From: Gnetum montanum
Lineage: Eukaryota; Streptophyta; Gnetopsida; Gnetales; Gnetaceae
DNA length: 64,000 nt
Reading direction: 5' to 3'
Assembly: GCA_015680685.1 (NCBI GenBank)
Contig: MNCI01022151.1
Location: 893,133-957,132 of the forward strand
This document shows, in pieces, positions 44,050 to 55,838 of the stretch. How positions within the stretch are numbered: position 1 is the first letter of the stretch; every line of letters starts with the position of its first letter. The translations under genes and the position numbers were made by a program. The notes below the pieces were generated by a model. The model was not told where the DNA came from. It ran no database searches and was given only the letters and a program-made list of their open reading frames with translations.

Positions 44050-45867
44050 TCTGCTTGTTAGAATGGAGGATATCTCCCATAACTAAACTTTTGATCATGG
44101 CCAGAATTAATAAATGAAAGGCTTCGATCCATTCATTTTGGAAATATTGGGACCTAGTCATATCCACACCACTAGGTGGCTTTTGATGTGGTGGCTGAAA
44201 TGTACCCAAATTGGTCTTCACACACTTGATTAAAGTTGGCATAGAAGGGCAAATTATAAGATGTGGTCATGTAATAAGTTGACCCACTATGGCACTTGTG
44301 ACCGTAAGATGATATGCAAGGATTAATATGTCTTCCTACGTGGTTATATTCATTAGGCCACATGGTTGTTGGAGTGTTAATTGATGGCCCAAATAAAGTA
44401 ACAGGAAGTGTTGAGTTTGAGGAGGCAAATGCATCACAGCATTGAACTTGTGCTGGGTTGGAGGATGCAGTGGTTTTGGAATCGTGTTGTCTCTTTCTTT
44501 GGTCCTGCCTAAAGAAAGGATGATTTTGACATTGCAAAGGACCTCCATTGTTGTGATAGTATTAGCATAAGTAACGTTCGTGGGTTGGTGCTGTGGTGCA
44601 AAACCTTCTGGTATTATTGGTGGCAATGTAGAAGGAGGTGAAGGATGAGAATATTGAGAATAAGGTGAAGTATAAGGAACATGAGGTGGTGATCCTATTG
44701 GAGAGGACATGGGTTGATAGTACTCAGAAGAATGATAACAATGTGGTGAAATAGAGGATGTTGACACAGTTGGGGAAATAGGATGCTCAACATGCTAAAC
44801 ATGGTATGAAGGGTGTGACCAGTTTGACGGTGGCCTCCCCCATGACTAGGATTGTTGCCATTGTGATTGAACATGGTATTTTTGTATGAAATTTGGATGT
44901 AACACTCCACCCCAACACTCATGTAAATGTGACAAGATTGGGCATTGGCCTTTGGGGTGATCGTATAGGCAAACATTACATTGATATGTATGATTGATAG
45001 CTAAGTTCCTATTCTTATTATCTTCAACCCTTCATTCTAATTGTTGCATGGTGTTCTATCTTGTTTCTTAATTTGGCATAGTTCCACCTCTAATAATGTT
45101 GGCATATTCTCCACATTTTTCATGTATCCATTTCATCATCTTATTGATCTTTGCCTTAATTTCATCTAGTGATTGTAGTATTTGCAAAGATGATTCCACC
45201 TCCTTTAGGTGAGTTGATTTCTCCTCTTCATGATCATGGACCTTTGCTATTTTTAGATTTTGGTCTTGCTGAAAGTTTTCAACATTTTCCCATTTAGCTA
45301 TTTCTCCTTCTTCTTTTGCTACCCACTTAATAAGCTCTTGGAATTGGTGGGTTTGTAGTTCATATAGTTGACCTAGGGCATACATCCCCAAGGTCTCCCT
45401 TGTTTCATTATGGAGCCCATCCATGATGTGGTACATTAGCCTTTCCTTGGAGAATCCATGGCTTGGGAAATTGTTTAACAATGAATAGTGTCTNCAATAT
45501 TGTTCCATACACAGGCATCATGGAAGGCTTGTAAATGATGTTGTGGATCTAAATAATAGCCTTCTGAAAACTTGGGAAAGTTGTTTAAATCAAGCCTGGG
45601 TAGATGGCTTTCCTTGTGTTGCCTGTTGGATATTCGAATAGCCTCTTGTATATGCATTAGGCTCTTAGTGGCGAGTAGTGGTTCATCGTCACTAGGTAGG
45701 TTATGAATTTGTGAGTTGGGACGATGTTGTCTTTGTTTATGTACATAGGAGATCCCTGCATAAGACTGAGTACTCCAAACTTTGTCTTCATCATCATATA
45801 ATTCGTTGGTTCTCCAATGAATTGCCTTACTAGTTGTTGTGTAATCATAGTCTTGTAAGAGAGACAT
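44050..45867 (-). pseudogene. gag of element D with CCHC-type knuckle
   Basis: The start ATG at 45867 (MSLLQDYDYTTTSK) lies 131 bp after the PBS. Gag core: LPRLDLNNFPKFSEGYYLDPQHHLQAFHDAC (45597-45510), then a frame change near the ambiguous base at 45494. An open stretch continues (45508-45068: HGFSKERLMYHIMDGLHNETRETLGMYALGQLYEL). The zinc knuckle CNVCLYDHPKGQCP (CX2CX3HX4C, 44980-44942) is intact. A Pro/Ser/Tyr/His-rich tail follows (44767-44336). Gag packages RNA into particles. It is better preserved than gag of A; a few stops remain. Confidence 0.8.
45494..45494. other. ambiguous base (n) in gag of D
   Basis: An n sits where the conserved gag frame (CVWNNI) changes, so the apparent frameshift there could be a sequencing or assembly artefact. 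A second n is at 11849. Confidence 0.95.
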
Positions 45868-45983
45868 TGTTGTGAATTTGTGTGTGACTTATTTGCAATT
45901 ACTTCTTTCTGAAAGATATATCATCAAGGCTTCATTACAGCAATCTTGGATGATGTAAATAATCTAGATAATTAGCACCATCC

Positions 45984-45999
45984 TTGGTAATGGTGCCAA
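45984..45999 (-). promoter_or_regulatory. primer binding site of element D
   Basis: TTGGCACCATTACCAA on the - strand directly follows the LTR end CATCA. It matches the PBS position and form in A. Confidence 0.75.
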
Positions 46000-46858
46000 T
46001 GATGAGCAGCTAGGTACCCCTACACTCAACCATACGAATATGAGCATGTATGCACGATTCGATCGAACTTTCCAGATAGACTAGTTGTGGTATTTAGATA
46101 GTTACATGCTGAACGTAGTTTGTTGTCTTTCCACCTAGCCTAGTATTTGCCTATCATGTATGGTTTAGTCCAGAGTGAGGTGTATGATATGATTTCTAAC
46201 ACTAGGCTACTCCTAGAGACAATGGAAAATAAGCTTGATTAAACTAATAAGCAATAGGAAATGAAGTCTAAGCTAGCCTAAGTGCGATGAGCATCCATCC
46301 TTAATCATCTATACACATCTTGGATCTCATGTACTACTTCTGGGATTACCAAGTGCACATTACTTAAGCACCCCTAAATACACTACTGGGTTACCAAGTA
46401 GTTACACTTCAATGTTAATGATTAAGTCATACTCATTCAGCATTTAACAATAGGAATAGGAAATGATGGTAAAGAAACATTAACTAAGAAAATAATAAAT
46501 AAGAATAACAATTAAATAATTAAAAACTAAGTGAATGTTGCAATGATGGAGTAATCTTGATCTTTATTGCTGATCATGTGCGTGTCCAAGTACATCACAC
46601 TCGAATAAAGGTTCCATACAATTACAATCATCACACTACGGGCATGCACTGGGCAAAGAACTGAAATGAATTAAAAGCTAACAAAAAGACTCTACACTCA
46701 CACTTACCGACTCCCCCTTTCCTATGTGCATGAATGTGGATTTATAGGCTTACACAGGAATCACGATATAATGTACTCGATATCATTATCCAGGCTACGA
46801 TATCATGTACCTGATATCGAGGATCTAATATTGGGGCCTGGAAAACAACGAATCATCA
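46000..46858 (-). repeat. 5' LTR of element D (859 bp)
   Basis: It runs from TGATGAGCAGCTAGG at 46000 to AATCATCA at 46858, followed by the TSD AAATG. On the -, U3 has GATATC units (CGATATCAGGTACATGATATCG type, about 46845-46765), a TATA box (TATAAATCC, 46746-46738), then leader and U5. Confidence 0.93.
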
Positions 46859-48160
46859 AAATGTAAATTATTTTCATTAAGCTATCTTGTTATTTTCATG
46901 TATATTAGTGGTAATGGCTATTAATACATTATCTTTGCAAATGATATTTACCTTTGCTTGGAAATGGTAACGTTGCCACTTCTTCAAAGAGTAGATTAAA
47001 GCTAGGTAATTCTTTTCAACTATGGTGTAGTAGGTCTCATAGGCTACAAGGACGTAACTTAGGTAATAGATAGATCTCTCAACTCCATCATCTCATTTTT
47101 GACATAGTAAGAAAGCAACAAACATATTGGAGATTGCTAGAGGAATGTAAAATGGCATGTTCTTTTGTGGTGGGTACATTGTTGGTAATTGAGCTAATTC
47201 TTACTTGATTCCATCAAAGGTAGTTTGACAGTTATCATCCTAGTTGAAATTGGCACCCTTTTTAAGTGTTACATAGATTATAATTTATTAGTTTTTTTAG
47301 AGATGAATCTTTCAACAAATTACAATATCCCTTATAATCCTTGTAGTTCTTTAAGGTTACTAGGTGCTCGCATGTTGATTATGACATTAACCTTATTTGG
47401 GTTCACATGTATCCCTACTTTTGAGACTATAACGCCAAGCATTTTTCTAGTTTCAACACTGAAAATACATTTCTTTGGGTTTAAATTCAACTCCTACTTC
47501 AAGCAATGTTGGAGAACAACATGCAAATCTTAAGCATGATCATCAGCTAATTTTGATTTCACTACTATTTCATCTATGTAAGCATTCACCAAGCTGTGGA
47601 TAAGATCATTAAAAATGTATGTCATGGCTTGTTGATATGTGGCTTCAACATTCTTTAAACCAAAAGGCATCATGGTGTAACAAAGGGTTTTCCAAGGTAT
47701 CATGAAAGTAGTGTATAGTTAATGTCTAGGTTGATCCTAATTTGGTTGTATCCTAAAAAAAATCATTCATAAAGGATAGTAGTATGTGATCAATTGTTGT
47801 ATCAACAAGTTGATTAATACTTGGTATGAGAAGATGGCTTTGATTTTTTCTTTGTTTAGATCAACAAATCTATGCATATACAAATGCTCCTATTTTTTCT
47901 TGGAAACTACAGCCATATTGGATAACCAATCTACATAATCCACTATCTTAATGAAATCAGCTTAATAAAGCTTCTTGATTACATCATGAATGGCTAACGC
48001 CAAGTTAGGATGAATCTTACGAATCTTTTGTTTGACTAGCTTAATCTTAGGGTCTAATACAATGTTATGTTGAATCATTCATGGATCTAATCCTAACATG
48101 TCATTGTATGACCATGCAAAGGTCTCAACATTCTTTTACAAAGTCTTGATGATGCTTTGC
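46859..48160 (-). pseudogene. reverse transcriptase and RNase H of element E
   Basis: On the -, NVETFAWSYNDMLGLDP (about 48125-48075) leads into RT. The DYVDWLSNMAVVSKK-like block follows, then HDTLENPLLHHDAFWFKECxSH-type region read as MPFGLKNVEATYQQAMTYIFNDLIHSL (about 47680-47590), the catalytic YIDEIVVKS (47580-47554; second Asp is Glu) and LNLNPKKCIFSVETRKMLGVIVS. RNase H reads AIYYLS-like ERSIYYLSYVLVAYETYYTIVEKNYLALIYSLKKW (about 47070-46970). The DIVVKS wording and the aRH that follows mark the Tat/Ogre branch. The region ends at the D insertion. Confidence 0.8.
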
Positions 48161-48211
48161 ATGAGTTTTTCCTCTAATGCAGAACTTAGTTTCAAGGTTT
48201 TCTTTTCACCC

Positions 48212-48469
48212 TTGTTGGTAGTAACTAGGATTTTTTCAAGAGTATTTTTAGTTATGTCACCAGCTTCTATGTTGATTACTTGTATCAAATGTTTAGGTTA
48301 CTTAATAGGTTTATCAACAATTCAAATATATTCTTGGAGGTTGTTGGTAGTAACTAGGATTTTTTCAAGAGTATTTTTAGTTATGTCACCAGCTTCTAAG
48401 TTGATTACTTGTATCAAATGTTTAGGTTACTTAATAGGTTTATCAATAATTCAAATATATTCTTGGAGG
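48212..48469. repeat. 129-bp tandem duplication upstream of E RT
   Basis: 48212-48340 and 48341-48469 are nearly identical (TTGTTGGTAGTAACTAGG start), differing at only two or three positions. It makes a repeated 43-residue reading on the + strand that is not a real protein. Confidence 0.9.
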
Positions 48470-48499
48470 TTAATAGGCTTAAGATCTAAATAACTTTAG

Positions 48500-50950
48500 T
48501 CCACTTGCTGAATGATGTTGTCAAATCATCCAAACAGTTGCAATGGATTGGTCAACTACTACCACATCTCTATCTCTAAACCATTCATATCATAGAATGA
48601 AAACAAATATCACATAGCATCGATTCCATTATTTTGAGAACAAATGTCAATCAATATACTATGTAAACCAGATAATCAAGATTTCACTAGTTACATCAAA
48701 AGACATGGCTCCATTATTAGGATGGGCTATATAACAAGAAACACAATTAAAGGAAAAAAGAACAAGTCTTCATTGGATATCATATCTTAGAACAAGTTTT
48801 GTGAGAAAATGATATGGGCAATGTAAACTATCCAAACTGAGAAATGCGCGGTTCAAGATAACCACAATGCATCCTAAGATTTACAGTAACTAGTGCAATC
48901 TTAGTGTATCCCATGTATTTTACATTAGTTAATGTAAATACAACGTAACAAAGGATAGCCTATGCCAAAAAGCGTCAAAGTAGTGTGAAATCATTTTACA
49001 TAGTGTCATGAAAGCATTTTATATTGGGTAGTGTCATGAAAGCATTTTATATTGGGCGGTATAACAATGACGTGAAATCATTTTATGCTAAGCAGCATAA
49101 AAGTGTCATAAAAGGAAAAATCAAGTTTAAAAGAAAAATAAAGATTAATGATCATTATTTCTACTTCGTCAGCAATGAGAGCGTAGTGTTAAAGGCAAGG
49201 AAATTAACATGTGCTAATGGTATGGCAAGTGGAAAAGTAGAGACCAACAAGGCTATAGAGGCAATGGTTTAGGGGATGTTCCAAGAAGGCAATAGAGGCA
49301 ATGGTTTTAGGAGATGTTCCAACAAGGCGATAGAGGCAATGGTTTAGGGGATGTTCCCGGATCCTAGGGCCAATGCCCCAAAGATTGCACCATCATTTAG
49401 GTTCCTATCAATTATTTTTCCATGATTTTTAGATTTCTTGTCGTATTTTTCTTAGCTTTGTTTTCAGTCCCTAGCATAGGATAGTTTTCATGAACAATGT
49501 TTATGGTAATTGCTCTTATCATTTTAGATCCAGACCCTAGATATACTATTTTATGCTGTGAATTTATTTGACACCATGCTTAGTTAACCCTAGCATAAGT
49601 AGCTTTTCGCACAATTTATTTGAAAAAAATATTTATTATTACCTTAGCATTTTTCCTATTACTTTTACACTAAAATGTAATTTTAGGCTATGAATGTTTT
49701 GATGTAAATGTATAATTCATACTACTAGTGGTTTTCTTTATCATATATTTTTGGTTTTCATGCTATGTTTTCTCATTTATGCTAAAAATTGATTTACACT
49801 AAAAAGCAGTTCACACTAGAACTTGTTGTTCTTTAGTTCTTGTCTCTTTTCATGCTATCATAAAAATGTTAGTTCATCTCTAGATGTATATCAAAATTTT
49901 TTTCTTCTATGCTACGCAAAACATTACCACATGTTATGTTTTTTACGATTTTTTGTTTATACGCTATCATGATCCTACATTTGGTGGTTACACTAGTGTG
50001 ATATAAGTTAGAAAAATTTTGTGTTAATGGGTCATTACTCAAGATAACCTAATTGGTAGTAGAGCTAGTTGTTATCTTGTGCTTTGTGGAAATAATAGTT
50101 CCAAACTTTTTTGATCCCTAACATGTTTAGCATTTAGAACATGCAAGTGTGCTTTCACCTTGAAGTAGCTAAATTCTTAGTCTACCTACTCTAGAACTTT
50201 AGTATGATTCTCTGGTTATATCTGCATGTGCTAGTAATGTACATGATATTAGAGCCTATCCTTAATGATGCCTCAAACTATATTTTGGAATATATGTAAG
50301 ATGAGGATTCATGTTGTATCAAGCTAGAGTGCTAGATAAGATCATATCAATTTATGGTTCAACATTTAATGAAAATTTGGCAATAGGACACATATGTTTA
50401 TTTTAGTACAAATAACATAGTTTTACTAAATTACAAAAATTTGAGTTTGTTCTACAATCCACTAGCAAATGCTCATTTGATCAATGCATAAGTACCTTCA
50501 TCCTGAATATCAGCTATTCTTTGTATGACATCTAAAGCTACTTAGTATAACTTTTTTCATGCTCTACAATTTCAAGCTTAAGAAAGATCATCCTTTGAAA
50601 GTGAATGAAAATTTTCTACTTGTTTGGATAGCATTGGATGATAACATTAGGATTTAGATAGTGACTTAGATTTCATCTAAAATCAAAAGTTATAAAAAAT
50701 AGTACTTCCAAATGTATCAAAGATGCATTGATACATGTTTTGTTTATGAATTTTAGAAGTAGCTAGATTTGGATATAGAGATTCCATTTCCATCAAGGAC
50801 CTTGTAATTGACTAAGAAATATAATAAGAATATCATAGTTAGGCTATTCATTAAGTGGTTAGTTTATCTACATGGCTAGTTGGTATTGCTTTTATAGATT
50901 TTGTAAGGGAAACAACCATTACCTCATCACCTCAAGCTATACTAAAGAGA
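48500..50950. other. unassigned region with short tandem repeats
   Basis: No coding homology found. It holds a 28-bp direct duplication (49001-49028, 49029-49056; TAGTGTCATGAAAGC start), related GTGAAATCATTTTA variants nearby (48985, 49070) and three 37-38-bp units (49246-49282, 49283-49320, 49321-49357; GGCAATGGTTT core). The rest is AT-rich. It may be the 5' part or LTR of E, or another LTR. Confidence 0.4.
49246..49357. repeat. three tandem 37-38-bp units
   Basis: Units begin AACAAGGC/AAGAAGGC, contain ATAGAGGCAATGGTTT and end GATGTTCC. Few differences separate them. A 28-bp tandem pair lies 190 bp to the left. Confidence 0.9.
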
Positions 50951-50959
50951 AGATTTTGC

Positions 50960-51783
50960 TTAGGTGGGGCAAGCACAATAAATCCTAAGAACGGTTGACA
51001 AATTTGATCCCTATAGAGGTACAAGAAAATATGAGAAAAATCAAGCTTTTTGATTCATTCATGCTACCAAGTCCTTCCACTTTATTGACTACAATGATCA
51101 ATTGGATGGATCTATTCAATGAGGTGGGCACACAATTTTATATGTAAGTCCATGGTTTTCCACTTGTGTTAGAAATTAGTGAGGATTTGTTTTGCAAATT
51201 ATTTAGTGTACCTTAGGGTAGTGCTAATATGGCAGATCAAGGAGGCAAATTGGAGGCTTGATTGAATTCTCCTATAGGTGAGCAATTATCATTAGAAAGA
51301 TGTCAAGATCAAATAATTAATGAGCTTTATGCTCTATTTCATGCCATGGATTTTCCTATACTACTATCTCAATGAAAGATCATAGGTTTGTAGCACGTGT
51401 GAATTATGTGAAAGGTTGTATGTGATGGAAAATATTTCAAATGGGCTATTGCACTAGTGACAGGGCTTCAAGGCAAAATCTAGAAACTAAGAACAAAGAT
51501 GAATTTCATATACAATGTACACTTTGTCTCTTTCATCTACAATTTGAGAAGATTTATAAATTTTTTGGTAGTTCAACATAAAAAGGCATGGGTTAAGAGA
51601 GAGACACTACTCAACTCTCTCAACCTTAAGAAAATCATTATATTTTGCATACCTATAGGCACTATAATCTTGGATGTGATAATATTTGACATGTTATGTT
51701 TGGGTTTTATACTTTCCATTATTATTGCTAGCATTTTTTGCAATGGAGGTATAGAATCTCAAGAAACTTACATGATTTCTTAG
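50960..51783 (+). pseudogene. unrecognised coding relic, about 270 codons
   Basis: A continuous reading with only a handful of stops: IPIEVQENMRKIKLFDSFML, TMINWMDLFNEVGTQFYM, VHGFPLVLEISEDLFCKLFSVP, GEQLSLERCQDQIINELYALFHAMDFPIL, then KWAIALVTGLQGKI and an open 94-codon stretch (51499-51783) with VVQHKKAW and a hydrophobic end. I do not recognise the family. The opening pattern (W--F-V-G..., G-x4-ISED...LF-VP) is loosely like the N-terminal domain of the 3' ORFs of A and D, so it may be the 3' ORF of an older Tat element. Low confidence. Confidence 0.35.
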
Positions 51784-52560
51784 GATCTTTTAGAGTGAAT
51801 CTAATTCTAATAATTTTGTTCCATTTACCATAGGTTATAACCACATGAACCCAAAGAACCTTAGGCCTTGCTAGTGAAATAGGTTGAAAGATAAGAATCA
51901 TTTAAACCATGAGTTAAACCTGATCAAGCTAAACCTTCTTAATCAAGAAAATCTTGAGGTCATCAATATCATTCTTAAGTACTAAGCTAGAGACATGAAC
52001 AATAATGACTACTAAAAACAAAGTTGAATGATCCACTAATAGATCCCATTGATCTAAAGGATGTCTAAGAAAAGGTTGGAGCTCATACAAGCAAGTTTGT
52101 GTCATAACACTACAAATAAGAAGGGGCAAGAAACTACGGTAGGTATTACTATAGGAGCAAGAACTAAAGTGGGTTCAAAGTAAGATTCTCCAAAAAAGGA
52201 TGATGAGTTTAGAATATAAATCTCATTAATATATAGCGTACCCTTAGTATACATTAGGCATGCTAGGAGTTGTTCCACCATAGCCATCCCCTCCTAGTGC
52301 TTCTTCTTGAGGTGGCAAGTTTATGTTTTCTTCTATGTTCTATTTGGTTGTAACTCCTTCATGTTAATCATAAGTCAAGATATATCTAGTCTAAAATTTA
52401 TTATTATAAGCTAAGGAACTAGCTTAATTCAGTCATGGAAGAATGATAGGACATCTAATGGTGATTATGTATTTCCTTGTAAGGTGGGATGCATACAATT
52501 ATTTTTTTGGAATAAGATTATAGTTTAGGCTTATTTTGGAGTATTGTGACATATAATTAA
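51784..52560. other. no gene seen
   Basis: Degenerate sequence between the relic above and the putative LTR F. A CAGTCATGG motif at about 52434 echoes the PPT block of A, D and G, but no LTR start follows immediately. Confidence 0.4.
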
Positions 52561-53371
52561 TGATGCATCCCTAGTGTCGCCACCTCTAGTGCATCATTAC
52601 CCCTAGTGCATTAACAACCTAGTGTTGCCATTCCTAGTACTTCAATAGCTTGGTTTCATCACCATGGTGTCGACAAACCATTTCCATTATAAATCCAAAA
52701 ACTATAAATACCTAATGGAAAAGCCTCAAAATCATTTTCATTTCTAATTTTCTTTTATATAAATAATTTTTTCTCCTCTCTTGGATAAGTTTGCCATTTA
52801 TTTTCATTTATATTTTTGAGTTGTTACTTCACTGTACAACAATACTCTCTCGAAGTATTATCATGTTTTCGCAAATTGGAACCATTTGTTTGATGAAGAA
52901 TCAAGTGTTTGTGTGATAAATATTCTTAGTTTGATTTTCTTATATTCTTCAATTTTATTTAATTAAATGTTAATGTTGATATTTAATTAATAAAATTATT
53001 TATTAGATTTAAAATTTATAATTAAATTAATTACTATAGATATATTAACATAGTTGTATAGAATTTGCAATAATTTAACCTTTTCCAAGAAGGTCATATC
53101 TATCTGGAATGGTGTTGGATCATTGAGGATATGATATTTTATCACTTTCATATGTTAGTGTTACATCTGTACCATAAGTGATTTTAATTACCATTTTATT
53201 TTTAACATTTATAAAATAAATAAACATTATAAAATTATAGAAATTATAAAAATATCATTTTCCTACCATGGAAACATGGGTTCATTCACTTGTATTATAT
53301 GTAATATAACATATTTATATATTGAATACAACAATATATACAAGTAAACTTTGTAATATACATTCTCATCA
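52561..53371 (+). repeat. probable LTR 'F' with CCTAGTG repeats and TATA
   Basis: It starts TGATGCATCCC and could end at CTCATCA (53371), giving 811 bp, close to the LTR sizes of A, D and G. Four or five CCTAGTG units lie between 52569 and 52650, followed by ACTATAAATACC (TATAAATA at 52703-52710). No TSD, PBS or partner LTR was found. Confidence 0.4.
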
Positions 53372-55838
53372 TCTTCAGTGCTTACAACTAGTTTGCTACA
53401 TATACTAGTGATAGACCTCTTGTGATCTTTGCTAGGGGGCTCCTATCACCTAGATACCTCTAAGTAGCTATAGATGGCTTAATTCAAATAACAGGGTATA
53501 TGGGTTTACAAGGTAGAGGTTTGTCTAAATATAAGCTATGATAAATAAGATTAATTATGATTTATGCTAAGATACATGTCAAAAATATGGCCTATGCATA
53601 AATTACATTATTTAAATAATAAGGTAATTTTCAAAGTTTAGCCAAAGAAAATGGTAAGGCATTATTCAGAAGTGAATGATTAAATAGAATGATATAAAAG
53701 TGAAACACAAATAAGAAAATTTTAAAAAGTATTGTTTTAATAAAATCAACTTTAGAAAATGTTGAAAATATACTATCCAAATAAGATTAGCTTTACCAGT
53801 CTTAACGTAAAAGCAAATTAAGCTATTTCTTCCTAACAATTATTCATTTCTTATAATTTCTTCCTATTGTAATAAAAATTTTAAATCAAGTTTTCATTAT
53901 GCATTTAAAAAATCTCTAATTATCTATTCAAAATTCTCTCTAACTAACTACTGCAATATAACCCCTGATGAAAAGCTACAAGATAAATTAATAAAAGACC
54001 TAGCTTTTAAAGTGAAATAGAGATTTCACTAAAGATTTAAACCTAGTAAATGAATATAAAGAGATAAATTCATAAGGAATCAACACTAAGAAATAGAGCT
54101 GTATAGTCCTATAAATATAGCAAAGGCAAACTAACCCTCATTTATGATTCTAAGAGAAATCAATTTGTTTCAAAATTGATAAAATTACTAAACAAAGAAA
54201 GTAAAATCTAAGCTAAAAAATTGCAAAAGAAAAAAGCTAGAAAACTTGAAAACTTATATCTTAATTATAAAATGAAAAGCTTCCAAAATGCCAAAAAATT
54301 CTATATGTTCCTCCTTTTTTTTATTGCTACATTAGGCTCATTCTTTTATTGATTTTGAGCTCAAGAAGTTATAATAGTTATAATAATTATAATCATCAAA
54401 AGAAAATATTATGTATAAGATATTCATAAAAAATCAAAATGTTGGATAGTTACTTTAATGAATTTGAAAATGTCTACATTGAACATGTCTCCCTTCTATT
54501 AATAATTATTGAGATAGTTTTCCAAAACTAAAAATTGCTTTGATAATGTAAATCATTTGTTCATTTTACCTTACTTATCTCCAAAATTATGAGCTCTATG
54601 TTTTACCTAAGTTTGAGCTTGTCATTTTTGTATATTATTTTAGTTATGACTATGTTTATGACTTTCCAAATCAAATTAGCTCTTAGCCTAAATTCAAGTT
54701 TGTGAAGCCCTATATTTTCATAAAATAGTTTTCATTTCTCCATGAACTCAAAATCTTAAAGCCTAATTTTTTTTTTTGCATATTCATGGTCTTCATCAAA
54801 TTGAAATAAGTTTGAAATTTCTTCCTTCTCTTCTTTTCTAATGATTTTTCCTTCAATATCTATCCATTGTAAAAAATGAAAAATGTTAAGTTGAAAGGAG
54901 TATAAATAATCAAATAGTAAATAGGTATATATATCTTAAAACTTTCATGCAGATTCTTCCTTGTTTTTTATAGTCATATTTCTATTTGGAACAAGCTTGA
55001 AAATACTTTGTATACAAGCTTGAAGCTCTGCAACTTTGTATTAACTCTTATAGTTTCTAGCTTATACTCAAAATAGTTAGTACTTTGAAGCTTACATGGA
55101 CAACCCTTAATGAGTTCTAAAGACATTAAAATGTATTCAATTCATTATTTGACATTTAACCTACAAATATAGCTTTTATTTTATTTGAGTTAATTTTTAG
55201 CTACCCCTATCAAATCAAGATTCCTTTATTTCCTTTTGAAAATATGGATTTAACTTTAATGATGTCATAGCATATCAGCATTTTAGATAGAAGATAATAG
55301 CTTAAGCTACTTCTATACATATTATATAAGGCTCATCTTTTTAATTCAAATATTTATCACATGCAACCAAGCTCATGTAGGTGAAGATTTTATCTAGATG
55401 AAAATTGACTTTTCATCGAAATGTTAAGCTAGAAGTCAAGTGTAGGAAGCTGATATGATAAACAAAATATCTAGATGTATTTTTCACATGTAGATGATAC
55501 CTTAAGATGCTCCTAAATGCTAAAGTGGCATGTTTAGCTTATAATCCTTGCTCACACAATAATAAGTTAATTCTTAGGCTCACTTAGTCTTTTATTTATC
55601 TATATTGGGACCCCATCATTCCTTAGATACAACCTTTTATCATGTGCAGCTTAGCGTATTTAGATGAAGATTTTTCATTTGGATAAATTTTTTTTTACTT
55701 CTAAATGTTAAGTAAAAATTAGAGACAAGAACCTAATGAGGTAAAAAAGTCATTTAGTTGTCAATTTTACATCAACGATGACTATGGGTGTATCTAAATG
55801 CTGAGCTAGACCTTGGCCTTGAAGCTATTTATTGAAAG
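53372..55838. other. AT-rich sequence, no gene seen
   Basis: No coding homology on either strand. A diverged direct repeat of about 120 bp with a period near 270 bp is suggested by 55369-55490 and 55637-55760 (GATGAAGATTTT... and ...AAATGTTAAG blocks). Confidence 0.4.

Larger units (their letters stand above)
38269..46858 (-). mobile_element. complete non-autonomous Tat/Athila-like element 'D' (8,590 bp), no pol
   Basis: Both LTRs (858/859 bp) run TGATG...CATCA and the target duplication AAATG flanks them (38264-38268 and 46859-46863). Read on the -: 5' LTR (46000-46858), PBS, gag, spacer, internal promoter, intron-like segment, 3' ORF, PPT, 3' LTR. Protease, RT, RNase H and integrase are absent; gag is followed directly by the spacer that in A lies after integrase. 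LTRs differ by roughly 8-9% by eye, mostly C/T and G/A changes. It lies inside the RNase H region of element E. Confidence 0.93.

Noticed and set aside
44172-44767. overlapping open stretches of 121 and 143 codons (- strand)
   Set aside because: Not separate genes; they are two frames of the Pro/Ser-rich gag tail of element D.
48098-48493. 131-codon open stretch with a 43-residue repeat (+ strand)
   Set aside because: It lies antisense to the start of E's RT, and its repeat is just the 129-bp DNA duplication.
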